Assembly: GCF_000002995.4 (NCBI RefSeq)
Contig: NW_025062479.1
Coordinates: forward strand, 24,172,221 to 24,236,220
Direction of reading: 5' to 3'
Source of the DNA: Brugia malayi
Lineage: Eukaryota > Nematoda > Chromadorea > Rhabditida > Onchocercidae
Length of the DNA stretch: 64,000 bases
Of the stretch, positions 1 through 12,119 are shown piece after piece. The stretch's first letter is position 1. Every line of letters starts with the position of its first letter. The notes under the pieces were generated by a model that saw only the letters and a program-made list of their open reading frames with translations, was not told where the DNA came from and did not search any database. The position numbers were made by a program, and so were the translations under genes.

Positions 1-363
1 GTTACTTGTAAACAGATTGTTTTTTTTTTTTCTTGAATTAATTTAATAAACTTTAAGAAACGGTAACGTTTTTTTTTTTATATTTTTTTTTTAATTTTGT
101 GCTCAATTATTTTCTAATTTTCAAAATTCTTATTTCATTTCATTTCATTTAACTCACTTCTTTATATCATTCAACCAACTGCCTTTTAGCGCATTTAACA
201 AATACCGCCACACGACAAAAATACACACTACACTTTCTATATTATTAATTACTCAGCTAAAATTGCTATATACAAAATCTTCGCAACTGTTCCAAATATA
301 TAAAACGGAAAAAAAATTTTTTTTTTTTTTTTGTTTTGTTTTTTGCCGATAAGCAAGAAGCTA

Positions 364-445
364 TCAGTATTTGCCGATTATCCGACGACAAATGTTGATT
401 TGACGACCGATTGTTACCTCCTGACCTCTTTCTTCTTCTTCTTCT

Positions 446-477
<32 letters not shown>

Positions 478-498
478 CTCTTCTCCTTCATCTTCCAT
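364..498 (-). CDS. Possible small acidic ORF or first exon (poly-Glu), very tentative
   Basis: On the minus strand an ATG at 498 opens 44 codons. It reads MEDEGEE, then a long glutamate run encoded by the GAA (TTC on plus) microsatellite, then RGQE and a basic tail, with TGA at 366-364. An in-frame TGA lies just upstream of the ATG, so the start is the first possible one. A GTAACA donor-like site follows the RGQE codons, so this could be a first exon of a gene leaving the window on the left. The simplest explanation is still a GAA microsatellite that happens to lack stops. I do not recognise a family. Confidence 0.12.
428..487. repeat. TTC/GAA trinucleotide microsatellite
   Basis: This is an almost uninterrupted run of TTC units with a few CTC and TCC variants near its right end. 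Its purine strand is the minus strand. It lies about 130 bp from a TATA-like string and within the most GC-balanced part of the first kilobase. Confidence 0.9.
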
Positions 499-939
499 CT
501 TTCTATTCGTTCAAAGGCAAATTTTCATCCGACTTATGGACGGACACCAATTGCTACCGCAAATTTTCTTCTTTTCTCGTTTTATCCATTCCGCTATCAT
601 CATTAATACCAATTTTTGTTTGTCAATTTTGATTTGTTTCTTTTTAAAACCTCAAATGAAAAAAAAATTTTTTTTTTTTTTTTTGCTTACATTTACCGCA
701 TAAATTCATTCATTCATTCATTCATTCATTTACTTTTCCACTCAATCAAAATTTATTTTAAAATTTTTCAATTACTTTTTTCTTTTTTCTCCTTCTATTT
801 AGCATAGTTTATTGTTTTACTCTTCTTTTTAAATTATTATTTTACTGCAGTAAAAAAAAAACTGCTTTCAATTTTAGAATTTAAATTTGTAATTTATGAA
901 AAAGAATGGAAGCTTAAGAAATTGGTATTCTTTTTAGTT

Positions 940-1340
940 TCTAATCTTTTTTCATCTCTCTCTCTCTCTCTCTTTCTCTCCCTTTTAGGATTTTAATTTG
1001 TAATTTATGAAAAAGGAGGAAAAAAAAAAAAGAAACTTAAGAAATTGGTATTCTTTCTAGTTTCTAATCTTTCTCTCTTTTAGAATTTAAATTTTTAATT
1101 TATGAAAAAGGGGAAAAAAAAAAAAGAAACTTAAAAAATTGGTATTCTTTCTAGTTTCTAATCTTTTTTCCTCTCTCTCTCTCTCTTCCTTTTAGGATTT
1201 AAATTTGTAATTTATGAAAAAGCGAAAAAAAAAAAATGAAATTTAAAAAATTGGTATCTTTTAAGTTACCATCTCTCTCTCTCTCTTTGTCATTTTCTTT
1301 TTTTTTTTTTTTTTTAAGTTAAGAAATTGGTAAAAAATGC
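940..1340. repeat. Tandem repeat of about 100-125 bp, four diverged copies
   Basis: Each copy runs from TTAAGAAATTGGTATTCTTT through TTTCTAATCTTT, a CT-dinucleotide stretch, and then TTTAGGATTTAAATTTGTAA and TTTATGAAAAAG. The CT tract length differs between copies, which accounts for the variable period. Confidence 0.85.
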
Positions 1341-3045
1341 TTCTTACGGAGTTTTAAAGCTTTCACACAAAAACAATTAGCTTTTCTTTCATTTTACCAA
1401 ACAAAAACAAATCAACAACCTTAAATTATTGATAGCTTACATTTTCTTTTCTTTCTTTTTTCTTTTCTTTCTTTTTTTGCTAAGAATGAATATGAATTTA
1501 GCATTGTTAAAAATTTTTCTCTTTTTTTCTTCAAAAAAAGAAAAAATAAAGAAAGGAAAACAAAAAAAAAAAAAAAAAAAACGAAGAAATACATTCATTA
1601 TTTATAATCTCATTAATGGATGATTTAGTTTTTTGAAAGTTAATTAATATCTAAAATACAATATTTGCACTTTTGCTTTTGCTCATTTTCCTTTTTTTAA
1701 TCAATATTTGCTCATTATTATAAAAAGTACAAGTTAAAATTAAAAAATTTTTCAAATAGTAAAGTTTTTTTAGAAAAAAAAAATACTTTAAAAAGAAATT
1801 TTATTTAAATTAAAATTTGAATTAATAATCATTTACTGTTATTTGTTTATTTATTGTTTATTCATTTGTTTGTCTTTTTTTTTTATTTTTAGAAACAAAT
1901 AAGCAATTCACTTATTTTAAGTCATTTATCAAAATTTAACAGTGCATTATTATCAGAAATAGTAATCATTAGGAATATTAATCAAATATGAATTATTTGA
2001 GTAAAAAAAAAAAAAAAAAAAGAATACGATTAATGCATAGCATAAATTTAATTCTGATAACAGTTTCTTATAAGATTAAATAATTTATTCAATTATTCCA
2101 TTATTATAATATACTTAGAATTGATCAAAAAAAAAAAATCAATAAATCGATAGTGATAATACAAATTTCTTGATAAGCTATTATTAGAATTTACAATTAA
2201 TCAAATTAAACATTTTAATTTTGCAAATTCTACTTTTCTAGGAAAAGCTCAACGTACTCATTCTTAGTATTTCTTGATATCATTTCTGATAAGATAATTG
2301 AAAAAAAAAAAAAAAGCAAAACCGGTTGTAATTATTTAACACTTAATTCAACTAATTATATCTCATCTGCATTCATTGATAATTAAATGATACTAATCAA
2401 TTCTTATCAAATAGTAATCAGTGTGATAAAAAAGCAGAATAGCTAATTAATAAATAAGCTACTAATGATTCAAGTATTTAAATCTAATCTTCTTTTAAAT
2501 TTTAAAATGATATTTTCTTTTTTTTTTTTGCAATATTTTTTTACATAAACAAAATTTATTATCATAAACAATTAAAATGTTTTTTTCTTTTTTATATTTT
2601 ATATTTATCATAGTAGTTTTTTTTTAAAAAAAAAAAAATAAAAAAATTTAAAGCAATGTTAAAAATTAGAAAAAATGATAAATAAATTCTTTTATCATTG
2701 TGAAAAAAAAAAAAAAAATTAAATGAGTCAATTTCAAAAAAAAAAAAAACTAAGCAAATATTAATTTCTTAGCTATATTTCTTCTTTCCTTTTTTTTTTT
2801 TTTCTTTTTCGTTTTCATTTTCAAAATTTTAAATTTTTAAAATTTACTAATATTGTACATACACACATCAAATTTCCATCACCAATTGTCACAAAATTTC
2901 ACACTCTATTAGGCTATTTCTTAATATTAAGTGCCGTTCTGTACACTAGTACCAAATGAATAGTTTTTAAAATCAAAAATCGAAAGCAAAAAAAAAAAAT
3001 AAAATAAAGAAACGAAGTTTGAAATACTTCGAAATAATTTCTGTC

Positions 3046-3077
<32 letters not shown>

Positions 3078-3169
3078 GCAAAAATGATTTATTACACAGA
3101 TAAATTGCTAATGGTTTTAGCTAAGTCTGTCTGACAGTTAAATATGTGTTCGATCATTCAATGGAATTT

Positions 3170-3790
3170 TGGTTAAAAAATTTTTTTTTTAATTCTTACT
3201 AAATAGAATAATAAGATGGAATGAATTTGTAAACAAAAATTTGATATCAAATTTTTGTCTTTTTTTAAATTAAAATTAAAATATTATTCAATTTTTTGTC
3301 AAATATTTGTTTTTTTTTTTAATTCTTACTAAATAGAATAATAAGATGGAATAAATTTGTAAACAAAATTTAATATCAATTTTTTTTCTTTTTTTTAAAT
3401 TAAAATTAAGATTAAAAAATTGAATAATATAATTGTGAAATTTTTGTTTTTTTTTTTTTTAATGTTTTTTAATTCTTACTAAACAAAATAATAAGAAGAT
3501 AAATGGTAAAAAATTGTAATCAAAATTTAGTATCAATTCTTTTCATTTTAAAAATTTTTGTCTTTTTTAAATTAAAAATAAAAAAAAATATTATTCAATT
3601 TTTTGTGAAATATTTGTGCTTTTTTTTTGATGTTTTTTAATTCCTGCTAAACAAAATAATAAGATGGAATAAATTTGTAATCAAAATTTAATATCAGTTT
3701 TTTTCATTTTACAATTTTCTGTCTTTTTCAAATTAAAATTAAAATTAATAATTGAATAATATAAGTGTGAAATATATTTGATTGCATATT
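3170..3790. repeat. Tandem repeat of about 140-170 bp, four copies
   Basis: Copies share AATTCTTACTAAATAGAATA, ATAAGATGGAATAAATTTGT and a following AAACAAAATTTAATATCAAT, separated by T runs of differing length. The copies are diverged at scattered positions, so the array is not recent. No gene is visible in it. Confidence 0.85.
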
Positions 3791-4297
3791 GAAAAATTTC
3801 ATTTATTCAAAATGAATTGAATTTGGAAAAAAAAACTTTTTTTTTGGATGTTATGAATAAATAATAATAAATAAATTGATAAATTATATAATAATTATTG
3901 AATTTCATTTTTTATCATTTTGAGTAAATAATACATAAAATGAAAAGAAGAAAAAACAAGTGAAACGAGAAATGGTTAATTAAATTTATTTTATTTTTCA
4001 TTCAATTTGTTAATTTTTCTCATTCAAATGTAATTCTTCGAGATTCAAAAAAAAAAAAAAAAAAATGTAAAAATTTAATCCTTTCTTTCTTATTTAAATT
4101 ATTTATTTCTCATTAGCATTTATTTATTTATTTTTATAATATTTTCCATATTTTGTTATTATTTTATTTTTTACATTTATCTCTTTTTTTTTTTTTTTTT
4201 TTTTAAAAATACTTTTTAAAATCTTTTTTTCTTCTTTACTTTTTACATCATTTTTACTTTTTCACTTAACTTTTTTTTTTTTTTTTGCCAAACTTTA

Positions 4298-4794
4298 TTA
4301 TAAACCATCTAAGGTTAATTGCTCATTCATAAATACCTGAGAGAAAGAAGGTAAAAATTTCATTTCGTAAATGAACTTCCTGCTCTTCCATTTTTTTTTT
4401 GTCTTTTCTCGAGAATTGAGTTAATTTGATAAGAAAAATTAGTGGAAATTCCTTTTTTCTTTTTTTTTTTTGTTAATTTCAAAAAAAAAAATTTTCTTTT
4501 TTTTTTTTAAATTGAAAAAAGACAAAATATTCCATAGATTACAACAAAAAAAACAAAATGTCATAATGCTATTCTTAATTAGCTTTTTTCGTTTTTTTTT
4601 TTTTTTTTTCATTTTTTTGGTTTTTCATTTTTTTTTTTCAAAATTTTATTTTCTCTTCGTTTACCTATTTCGTCGCATTTTTTCATTCCTTCGATTATTG
4701 CCAAAAAAAAAAATTGATGAAACCATCGATCATTTTGATTACTTACCTGTGCACATTGATAATTTTTTAATCTACACATTTTCTTATTTTCATT
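4298..4794 (-). CDS. Candidate 3' end of a minus-strand gene (two short exons)
   Basis: A strong donor CAG|GTAAGT ends an open stretch at 4747 (reading ...KNYQCAQ). A strong acceptor, TTCTTTCTCTCAG, begins at 4336 a 13-codon terminal exon (VFMNEQLTLDGL, stop 4300-4298). Joining them across the 410-bp intron keeps the frame (phase 0 to phase 0). A canonical AATAAA overlaps the stop region at 4299-4294. Upstream of 4747 the open frame is K/R/N-rich and has no good acceptor, so the 5' part is missing or the model is wrong. I do not recognise the protein. The splice sites and poly(A) signal are seen directly; that they are used is inference, and in 80% AT DNA both motifs occur by chance. Confidence 0.25.
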
Positions 4795-5275
4795 TTCTCT
4801 ATCTTTTCTTTTCTTTTTTTTTTTTTTCATTAAAAAATTGTCATAATAATTTTTTAAATTTATTAATTATTTATTTATTTGTTTAACTAAATAAATTTTT
4901 TATTATCTTATCAAATTATTATTATTATTTTGTAAATTAATGCATTTTTTTTTTTTAAAATCGTTCGTTTTACTAATTCATTTTATACTTTTACTTTTTT
5001 TTTTTTTTTTTGTTTTTGTTTTATTAAGAAGAAAATAAAAATAAAAAGGAAAAAAAAAATTGATAATTAAAATATTTTATTTTTTTCTATTACTATTTTC
5101 ATACTTCTCATCACTTTTTCTTCTTTTTTTTTTTTTGTTGAATTTTTTCTCAAATTTTTAATCAACAATATTTACACTGATAAATTATCATGATTAGATG
5201 ATTAATTAAATCAATGATATGATTTTCTGATGATAATTTTGAAATGATAAGGAATAAATTTGATTGCTGTTAATT

Positions 5276-5452
5276 TTACTTTGCTATCTGTACATTAATT
5301 TTACTTACATTTGATTTTAATTGAGTAAAATTCTTTCGTTTTTTAGAGAAGAAAAAAAAAAAGGAATGTTTCCAATTCCGGAATGTTAATTCGTCCGGAA
5401 TGCTTCTGTATGTTGAAAGAATGAAATAGATGAGCGCATAATTTAATAACAT
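5276..5452 (-). CDS. Candidate first exon with signal-peptide-like N-terminus
   Basis: From ATG at 5452 the minus strand encodes 58 codons beginning MLLNYALIYFILSTYRSIPD, a hydrophobic leader of about 13 residues after a short polar start. An in-frame TAA lies four codons upstream of the ATG. After 48 codons there is a textbook GTAAGT donor at 5308, so the real exon may end at 5309. An 11-base T run encodes a phenylalanine stretch, which is suspicious. The surrounding 5360-5480 is clearly richer in G+C than its neighbours, with two TCCGGAATG strings. No family is recognised. It may belong with the terminal exon candidate at 4298-4794, but no exon joining them in frame was found. Confidence 0.25.
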   Translation of the reverse strand: MLLNYALIYFILSTYRSIPDELTFRNWKHSFFFFFSKKRKNFTQLKSNVSKINVQIAK

Positions 5453-5829
5453 TTTTGTAATTTAGGTGCAAACGAATGCACAGACCTATTATTCAATCAT
5501 AAAATTAACATTTCATACTTTGTTTGTTTGTTTGTTTGTTTATTTGTTTACTTTTTCAATTTGCAAACATTGCAGGTAAATTACAAATGCATGCATAATT
5601 TAATAATATTCAGATTAAATTTTCATGGAAAAAAATAAGCCATCTATTAATATTTTTTAAAAATTTTTAGGTAAAAATATTTAAATAAACATTTATTGAT
5701 TATTATTTATAAAATTTAAACTATTGCATAAAAATATTTTCACAATCATTTCTTTGCTGATTCATTAATTAATTTCTACCTCTTTTTTTCCTTTTCATCA
5801 ATTTTTTTTTTAAGCTATTATTGATATTA

Positions 5830-6430
5830 ACAAATTTAAGAAATAAATAAGTAAACAAGTTATTGTGATATGATATCTATTATCAATTGTGTAATAAATA
5901 ATAATCTAAAAAAGAAAAAAAATGTATTTTTTTATGGTTAAATTGTTTATTTTGATAAATTTGTTCCTCTTTTTTTTCTTTTTCATTAAATTTCTTTTTT
6001 AATCTACAATTGATATTAATAAAACTAAAAAATGGATAAAATAAAATAATCTTATTATGATATGGCATCTATTATCAATTATGTAATAAATGTTATTTTA
6101 AAAATGAAATAAATATATTATCTAAAAATAAATAAATAAATAAACAAATAAACTATTGTGATATGATATCTATTATCAATTATGTAATAAATGTTAATTT
6201 AAAAAAGAAAATAAATGTGTTATCTAAAAATAAATAAACAAATAAACTTTTATGATATGATATCTGTTATCAATTATGTAATAAATGTTAATTTAAAAAA
6301 GAAAATAAATATATTATCTAAAAACAAATAAATAAATAAATAAATAAACTATTATGATATGATATCTATTATTAATTATGTAATAAATGCTAATATTAAA
6401 AATGAAAATAAATGTATTTATGGTTGAATT
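5830..6430. repeat. Tandem repeat of about 90-105 bp, five or six copies
   Basis: The unit contains TGATATGATATCTATTATCA, ATTATGTAATAAATGTTA and an AAATAAATAAACAAATAAAC-like tail. GATATC is palindromic and is preserved in every copy. The copies are 80-90% alike by eye. Confidence 0.85.
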
Positions 6431-6526
6431 GTTTATTTTGATAAACAAATACTTAGCATTTTCTTATTATTGTTAATTTCACTTCAAATAAACACAATTT
6501 GATTAGAATTATCAATGCTTGTCTCA

Positions 6527-6679
6527 TCAACTTAATTCATTCATCTCCTTCATCAGTCTAAAATGTCTTCCTTCTAGACTGATCTCCGGAACAGCTGCTG
6601 CTAGTCTACACTCGGAATATTTGTTGCACTGATCAATCCGGTTATATGACAAGAAAGAAATGTTCAAATCAGGCTGTTC
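6527..6679 (-). CDS. Candidate isolated terminal exon (50 codons)
   Basis: On the minus strand, after a possible acceptor (...CACAGAGTAG), 50 codons are open to a TGA at 6529-6527. The composition is protein-like: it contains NRIDQCNKYSECRLAAAVPE and later LEGRHFRLMKEMNELS. G+C is about 40%, twice the local background, and proline uses CCG, as in the large exon of the minus-strand gene near 45-48 kb. AATAAA motifs occur about 90 bp downstream. No partner exon was found upstream (to about 10 kb) and I recognise no family. It could be the last exon of a gene with long introns, or a decayed gene fragment. Confidence 0.35.
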   Translation of the reverse strand, partial: EQPDLNISFLSYNRIDQCNKYSECRLAAAVPEISLEGRHFRLMKEMNELS

Positions 6680-6774
6680 CTACTCTGTGCTTGTTATTGA
6701 TGATAAAAATATTTTTTAGCTACTATGAAAATTAGACAAATATCATTTCTATCTTTCTTGCTTTTACATATTCC

Positions 6775-7145
6775 TTTTCTCCTTATTTATACGATTATTA
6801 TTATTATTATTATCGTTATTACTATTACTATTATTATTATTTTCTATTCTTGCACTATATCATTCAGTAATTTATTATTTAATTTATCAATTAATGATGA
6901 TTTGCTTTTTCATTTCTCCTAAATAAATGAGCAAATTATTATTATTATTATTGTTATTATTTTCTACTAATTATTATTAATTTAATCAATTAACGATAAT
7001 TTGTTTTTTTAATTTTCCTAAATAAATGAACAAATTATTATTATTATTGTTATTTTCAATCCTTACATTATATCATTTAATAATTTATTATTCAATTTTT
7101 CAATTAATGATAAATTGTTTTTCATTTTTTTTTTTTCTAAATGAA
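6775..7145. repeat. ATT microsatellite and three-copy repeat of about 120 bp
   Basis: ATT/TTA triplets at 6790-6845 are followed by three diverged copies of a block with AAATAAATGAGCAAATTATT, more ATT triplets, and TAATTTATTATTCAATTT. No coding potential beyond the low-complexity frames. Confidence 0.75.
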
Positions 7146-9225
7146 TGAGCAAATATACGACTAAATTAGTTTCCTAAAAAATTTAATTCTATTTTTTTTT
7201 TAAAAAATTTTATTAAAATTTACTGCTTTTTTTCTAACTTTTTTTTTTAAAAAAAAAAACAAAATGTTTTTCTTCTTTATAATTAAATAATAATCATTGA
7301 AGTGTAATAATTGTAGAATGGATTTTGACATATATGTTTACATATCATTTTTTTTTTTTTAAATTTTAATATAATCAATGCAATTTGTTTTTTTTTTTTT
7401 TTTTGAAATTTTATTTTTCGTATTTTGTACTTTTCAAAAAAAGTAACAAACAGCAAAAGTATAGTTCAAAGGTTAGAGTTAAAAGATTTATACTTTTGTT
7501 CGTGTCATAATATAAATTATCATCTAATCATTTATCAGTTTAATGATGTAATCAGATGAAAAGACAAAAAAACAAAAACAAAAAAAATTAAAGAACGGAA
7601 GTGAAAAATTTATTTAAGTTAAAGTTGAAGTTCAAAATTTTACACGTATTTGAAATCGATCATTAACCTAAATCGTTTGATTTAATTCTTTCAGACATTT
7701 TTGTTAAAGTTTGTCTGTTATTTTATTTTATTTTATTTTTTTTTTCTGTTCTGGCAATCAATTAATTATAATTTTATTACATTTCATATTTAATTTGAAA
7801 ATGAAAATAAATTATCAAAACCAGTCATTTAAAAAAAAAAAAAAAAAAAGAAAAAGCTAATTAAATTTTGCTATTAAATAAATTTAATATTATTCATTAT
7901 TTGTTTTTACTGTTTAAAAATTAAATTTGACCTTAAATACAATTATTAATTTACAATTTTTAAATAGTTTGAATAATTATTTTCTCAAAACAAAAACAAA
8001 ACAACAACAACAACAAAAAAAAAAAAAAAAACAAAAATACTCTAAACAAATTGTTCTTTAAAGAATTGAATTAAGTTATTTATAATAAATTTGAGAATCA
8101 GCATGAGAGATCAAAAATCAAGCAATGAAATTATAAATCACTTTAAGATCAAGAATTAGAGAGAGAGAAGAAAAAAAAAAAAGAAATTTAAGATCAAAAA
8201 TTCATTATCAATGATTTAGTGATATAATTTTATCGATAATTTTATTAGTTTCAAAATTATCACATTGAAATTATGCAACTATGATAATTGCTTAATTAGA
8301 ATTTAATTAGAACTTTCTTCAATTTCTTTTATTTCTTTTTAATATTTAATTTTTTTAAAATATCATAAATAATTTTTATTTAATATCACGCAATGCTTTG
8401 ATAAAAATCATTTTTAATACCGAAAATGAGCAATGATAATTGATAATTCTCGAGTTAAACTAGTCGAAGCAAGGATTAACTGATATCTTAATTAAATATC
8501 TTATCATTATTAATGATATAGTAACATAATGTGATATAATTTTATGGATAGTTTTTTAGTTTCATGATTGTTACATTGAAATTATATATTAAATTTTAAA
8601 TTAAATTTAAATTAAATCAAAGAAATATAATAATTGTTTAATTTAATTTAACCTATAAATCATTCATTATTCACCATTTCTGTCACTCCTTATAATGATT
8701 TATTACAAAAAATTGTGCATAATTCATTTTTTTTTCGGTTTTTTTTTTTCAAAAAAAATTTTCAAATATAATTTTTATATTTAAAATTTAATTAGTAAAA
8801 CAACAAAAAAATTTTTAATCCAATAAATTTTAATATCTTTTTTTTCTATCGCTGAAATAACTTGAAATTTTATGAAAATTTTCGTTCTGCAATTTGCAAA
8901 GAACATTTAATGATAAAAATTTAACTTATCACTCCGAAAAACGAAACTGATAATATTGAATTGGGATTGATATGTTTTATATTAATTTTAATTTTACATT
9001 TGAAATGTTTTTTTTTCTTTTTTTTTAAATCTTTTCTTTTTTTTAAAAAGATATTTGAATTTTAAAATTATTTCATTTGCATCTCTCAGTGATATATTTT
9101 GATATGATTTAGTACATTATATGATGCCACTGCAATATTAAATTTTATTTTAAATTTACATAATATAATACTAACTGTTCAAATATTTTGATTTAATGCA
9201 TTTCTCTACAAATTATTCAATAATT
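7146..9225. other. Non-coding AT-rich stretch
   Basis: No gene seen. There are T and A runs and short local repeats. An AGTTCAAAGGTTA string near 7462-7474 resembles a degenerate direct repeat with 1-bp spacing of a nuclear-receptor half site, but it is imperfect and isolated. Confidence 0.6.
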
Positions 9226-9229
9226 TAAT

Positions 9230-9660
9230 TTAAATGAAAAAAAAAATTATAACTTTTTTACATGAATTATAAAAAAAAGAATACTTAAAAAATTGAAATA
9301 TTATAATTTCATTTTGCCTCTTTGTTTACTTATTTACTTTTTTAAGCCATTCAATAATTTAATTTAAATAAAAAAAAATTATAACTTTTTTACATAAATT
9401 ATAAAAAAAGAATACTTAAAAAAAGATAATTGAAATTTTATAATTTCATTTTGCCTATTTGTTTGCTTATTTTATCTCTTTTTGTCACTTATTTTTGCAT
9501 TTGTTTACTTACTGTTTACAATTGTTTACTTATTTAGTTACCAATTAATTATGAATTTATACGTTTGTTTACATATTTAGTTGCCAATTAATTATGATTT
9601 CATATGTTTGTTTACTTATTTAGTTGCTAATTAATTATAAATTTATAGCACTAATTATAT
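9230..9660. repeat. Two local duplications (about 115 bp x 2, then about 65 bp x 3)
   Basis: 9231-9350 and 9351-9470 share AATTATAACTTTTTTACAT and TATAATTTCATTTTGCCT. 9515-9655 repeats TTTGTTTACTTATTTAGTTG and CCAATTAATTATGAATTTAT three times. Confidence 0.7.
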
Positions 9661-9867
9661 ACTATTGCATATTTAATTTATTCATTTTATATATTATAAA
9701 TTAAAAATTATCGCTTATTTAATCATATAATTCAATGATAAAAGTTAAAAAAAAATTTTCATTTCAATATGATTTTTGTTTTCTTATTGTTAATAACAAA
9801 TAATAACTATGTTTAATCTTTCATTTTTTTGATCATAAATTTCTTGAAACATTCAATACTTTCTTTC

Positions 9868-9869
9868 TT

Positions 9870-9901
<32 letters not shown>
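9868..9901. repeat. (CT)n microsatellite
   Basis: A nearly pure CT run with one CCC interruption. Similar CT/GA tracts recur at about 955-980, 10593-10625, 14595-14645 (GA), 16915-16957, 17107-17148, 17246-17287, 29780-29797 and 42850-42868. Confidence 0.9.
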
Positions 9902-10165
9902 CCATTTCATTCTTTTATTTTCACTTTTTTATTTGTTGTTGTTCAGTTAGTTAGTTAGAGTTAAAATTTTAGAGCTAAATGCTAAATGTTAGAGATATGT
10001 TAGCTCAAAATTTTAGATAAGATGAAAAAAGAGAGAAGAGCAATAGTAGTTAAAAGCTAAGAGGTAGTATAGTATATTACTCTACTCCTTCCTTCCTTCA
10101 AGATCTATCTTTCAGGTCTCTTCGATACACTTTTCAACTTTTTGATATACAACTAAGACTGCTGT

Positions 10166-10199
10166 TAAGCTCGAGCTGCTCGAGCTGCTCGAGCTTATA
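10166..10199. repeat. Tandem CTCGAG/CTG element, near-palindromic
   Basis: Three CTCGAG (6-bp palindrome) cores are separated by CTG, inside AAGCTCGAG...CTCGAGCTT. The ends are inverted repeats of each other, so the block can form a hairpin. It is markedly GC-rich for this window. Flanking AGCTTATAGCTT motifs repeat as well. Function unknown. Confidence 0.7.
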
Positions 10200-10690
10200 G
10201 CTTCATAGCTTAATCTCAACTTATAGCTTAATACATACCTATTTGCCAACTACTCATTTTTGAACAATTGCGCTTCTTTCCAAATCAGCTTCATCCCATC
10301 TCTCTTCCCTCTTCATCTTTTCACTTACTTACCAAACATTCATTTACGAATGAATTTTCTTTTCTTTTCTTTTTTCCATTCTTTTTTACCGCTTTTCATC
10401 ATTTGTCTTTTCAATCAATCACAATTTGATCATTTAATCACTCATTTAAAAGAAAAAAAAAAAGTTAAAAAGGAAAAAGTAAGAAAAGAAAGATGAAACA
10501 AAAAAAAAAAAAAAATTTCCGCTTTTCCGCTTTTCCGCTTTTTTTTTTTTTTTTTTATTTCAATCTTTAAATTTGGAAACAAAAGGCAATCATTTTTCTC
10601 TCTCTCTCTCTCTCTTTATCTCTCTTTCTTCCTATCATTCTATTAATTTACATTTAGTTAGATGAATGTGATATTGAGTACTCATCCTAA

Positions 10691-10703
10691 GGGTCAAAGG
10701 TCA
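10691..10703 (+). promoter_or_regulatory. DR1-type nuclear-receptor site candidate
   Basis: GGGTCAAAGGTCA is two RGKTCA half sites in direct repeat with one base between them, the DR1 arrangement bound by RXR/HNF4-type receptors. It sits in a 150-bp patch (10655-10800) of higher complexity. No adjacent gene start is known, so its target, if any, is unclear. Confidence 0.35.
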
Positions 10704-10792
10704 AGGAATAGATTATAAATTGTGGTGTGACATGAGAGAACAGAAATGATAAAGAATGAAAGTGTGAGAGAAGATCATAATTAGATGTGCGT

Positions 10793-10838
10793 ATTGATTG
10801 ATTGATCGATCGATCGATCGGCTGATTGGCTGATTGAT
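10793..10838. repeat. ATTG/ATCG/GCTG tetranucleotide tract
   Basis: A run of ATTG, then GATC/ATCG, then GGCTGATT units. It is a simple-sequence tract with gradual unit replacement along its length. Confidence 0.85.
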
Positions 10839-11319
10839 TTTTTATTTGTCTTCAATCTGTTATTTTTTCATTCATTCTATTATCAAAATTTTAATTTAAC
10901 AACAACAAAAAAAAAAATTTATTAATTTAACAACAAAAAAAAAAACATATTTATTATATTTTAACATGAGATTTATCATAAAAACATGAAGACTTATTTA
11001 TTATTCTTTTGATATATGTTAAATTAAAAGTTATAATTTTGTTTTAAATAGAATGAAATTTAAGTCTGTACTGATAATTGATAATTTTAAGCCAATTACT
11101 AATGAAAATGATTAGAATCATTTTTAAAGTATTTCTAAGTCATTTATGATAATTTTTTTTTTATAAAGATTTGATATAATCATTTTACTATTATCACTCA
11201 AACATAATAATTTTTTTTTCCTTCCATAACTTTGCATAGAATATTTTAGTCGAGAAATGATTGATAAATTTTGACTGATTCAATATTGATATTATTTGCT
11301 GATTATTTTCAACTCATAC

Positions 11320-11645
11320 GTATAGTTATAATATTCAAATTTTAATTGTTATATAATTTGAATTTGAAATTTTGGTTATTGTGCAATTTGAATTTGAATT
11401 TGAATTTTCATTGTTAAAAATTTTTGCATTTATTTTATACACATATTTACAATATTCAAATTTTAAATTATTATACAATTTGATTTTGAAATTTTAATTA
11501 TCATACAAAATGAATTTGAATAATTTCATTGTTAAACATTTTTACATTCATTTTATACACACATTTGTAACATTCAAATTTTAAATTATTATACAATTTG
11601 AATTTGAATTTGAATTTTTTTTTTTTTTTTTAAATACAATTTCAA
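11320..11645. repeat. Tandem repeat of about 120 bp, three copies
   Basis: Copies begin near 11331, 11451 and 11570 with a variant of ATTCAAATTTTAA, followed by ATTATACAATTTGAATTTGAA, TTTCATTGTTAAA and CATTTATTTTATACACATAT. The internal AATTTGAATTTGAA is itself a 6-bp iteration. Confidence 0.8.
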
Positions 11646-12119
11646 TTTGAAACAATTTTATTGTTTAAAAATTTTTATTTTTTTTTTTTGCACAACAAAA
11701 GCATTCTTTAATGCTTTTTATTTTCTTTTCTTTTTTTTTATATTAGCAATAAATAAATGAAAAATTTGTTTTCTTTTTTTATTTTTTATTTTTTTTTTTT
11801 TGGAATTATCCATTTTAAAAGAGACATAATGGCGGTAATAGTAATTTGAATAGAAAAGAAAAAGAGGAGAGAGAGAGAGATATAATCTATTCACAAAATG
11901 ATAATAAAGTTTATTAGATATGAGTGAAAGCGATAGATTGATGAAAATAAATAAAAAAAAAAAAAAATGAAATGAAAAAGATAAAATAAAATTATCGATG
12001 AATCGGCGATTTCCCATGTGTGTTACTTTTATCATTTTTGTTAGCTTTATGTATTACTATAGTTTCTACTATATTACTGCAAAAATTTTTATATCATTTT
12101 TAAAAAAAATTTATTGACA

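Larger units (their letters stand above)
1..4290. other. AT-rich non-coding segment
   Basis: No convincing coding exon is visible on either strand apart from the weak items listed separately. The stretch is dominated by T and A runs and short local duplications. At 190-420 the composition is more balanced and a TATA-like string (ATATATAAAACGG, about 294-306) sits beside it, so a promoter there is possible but unproven. A run of TTC triplets at about 428-487 makes all open frames across it low-complexity. Confidence 0.6.

Noticed and set aside
331..806. Phe/Leu-rich plus-strand ORFs near the left end
   Set aside because: Products of the TTC microsatellite and T runs, no splice or codon support.
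10655..10740. Short plus-strand exon starting after ACATTTAG
   Set aside because: Only about 18 open codons, no donor; the GC-richer patch is better explained by the DR1-type motif.
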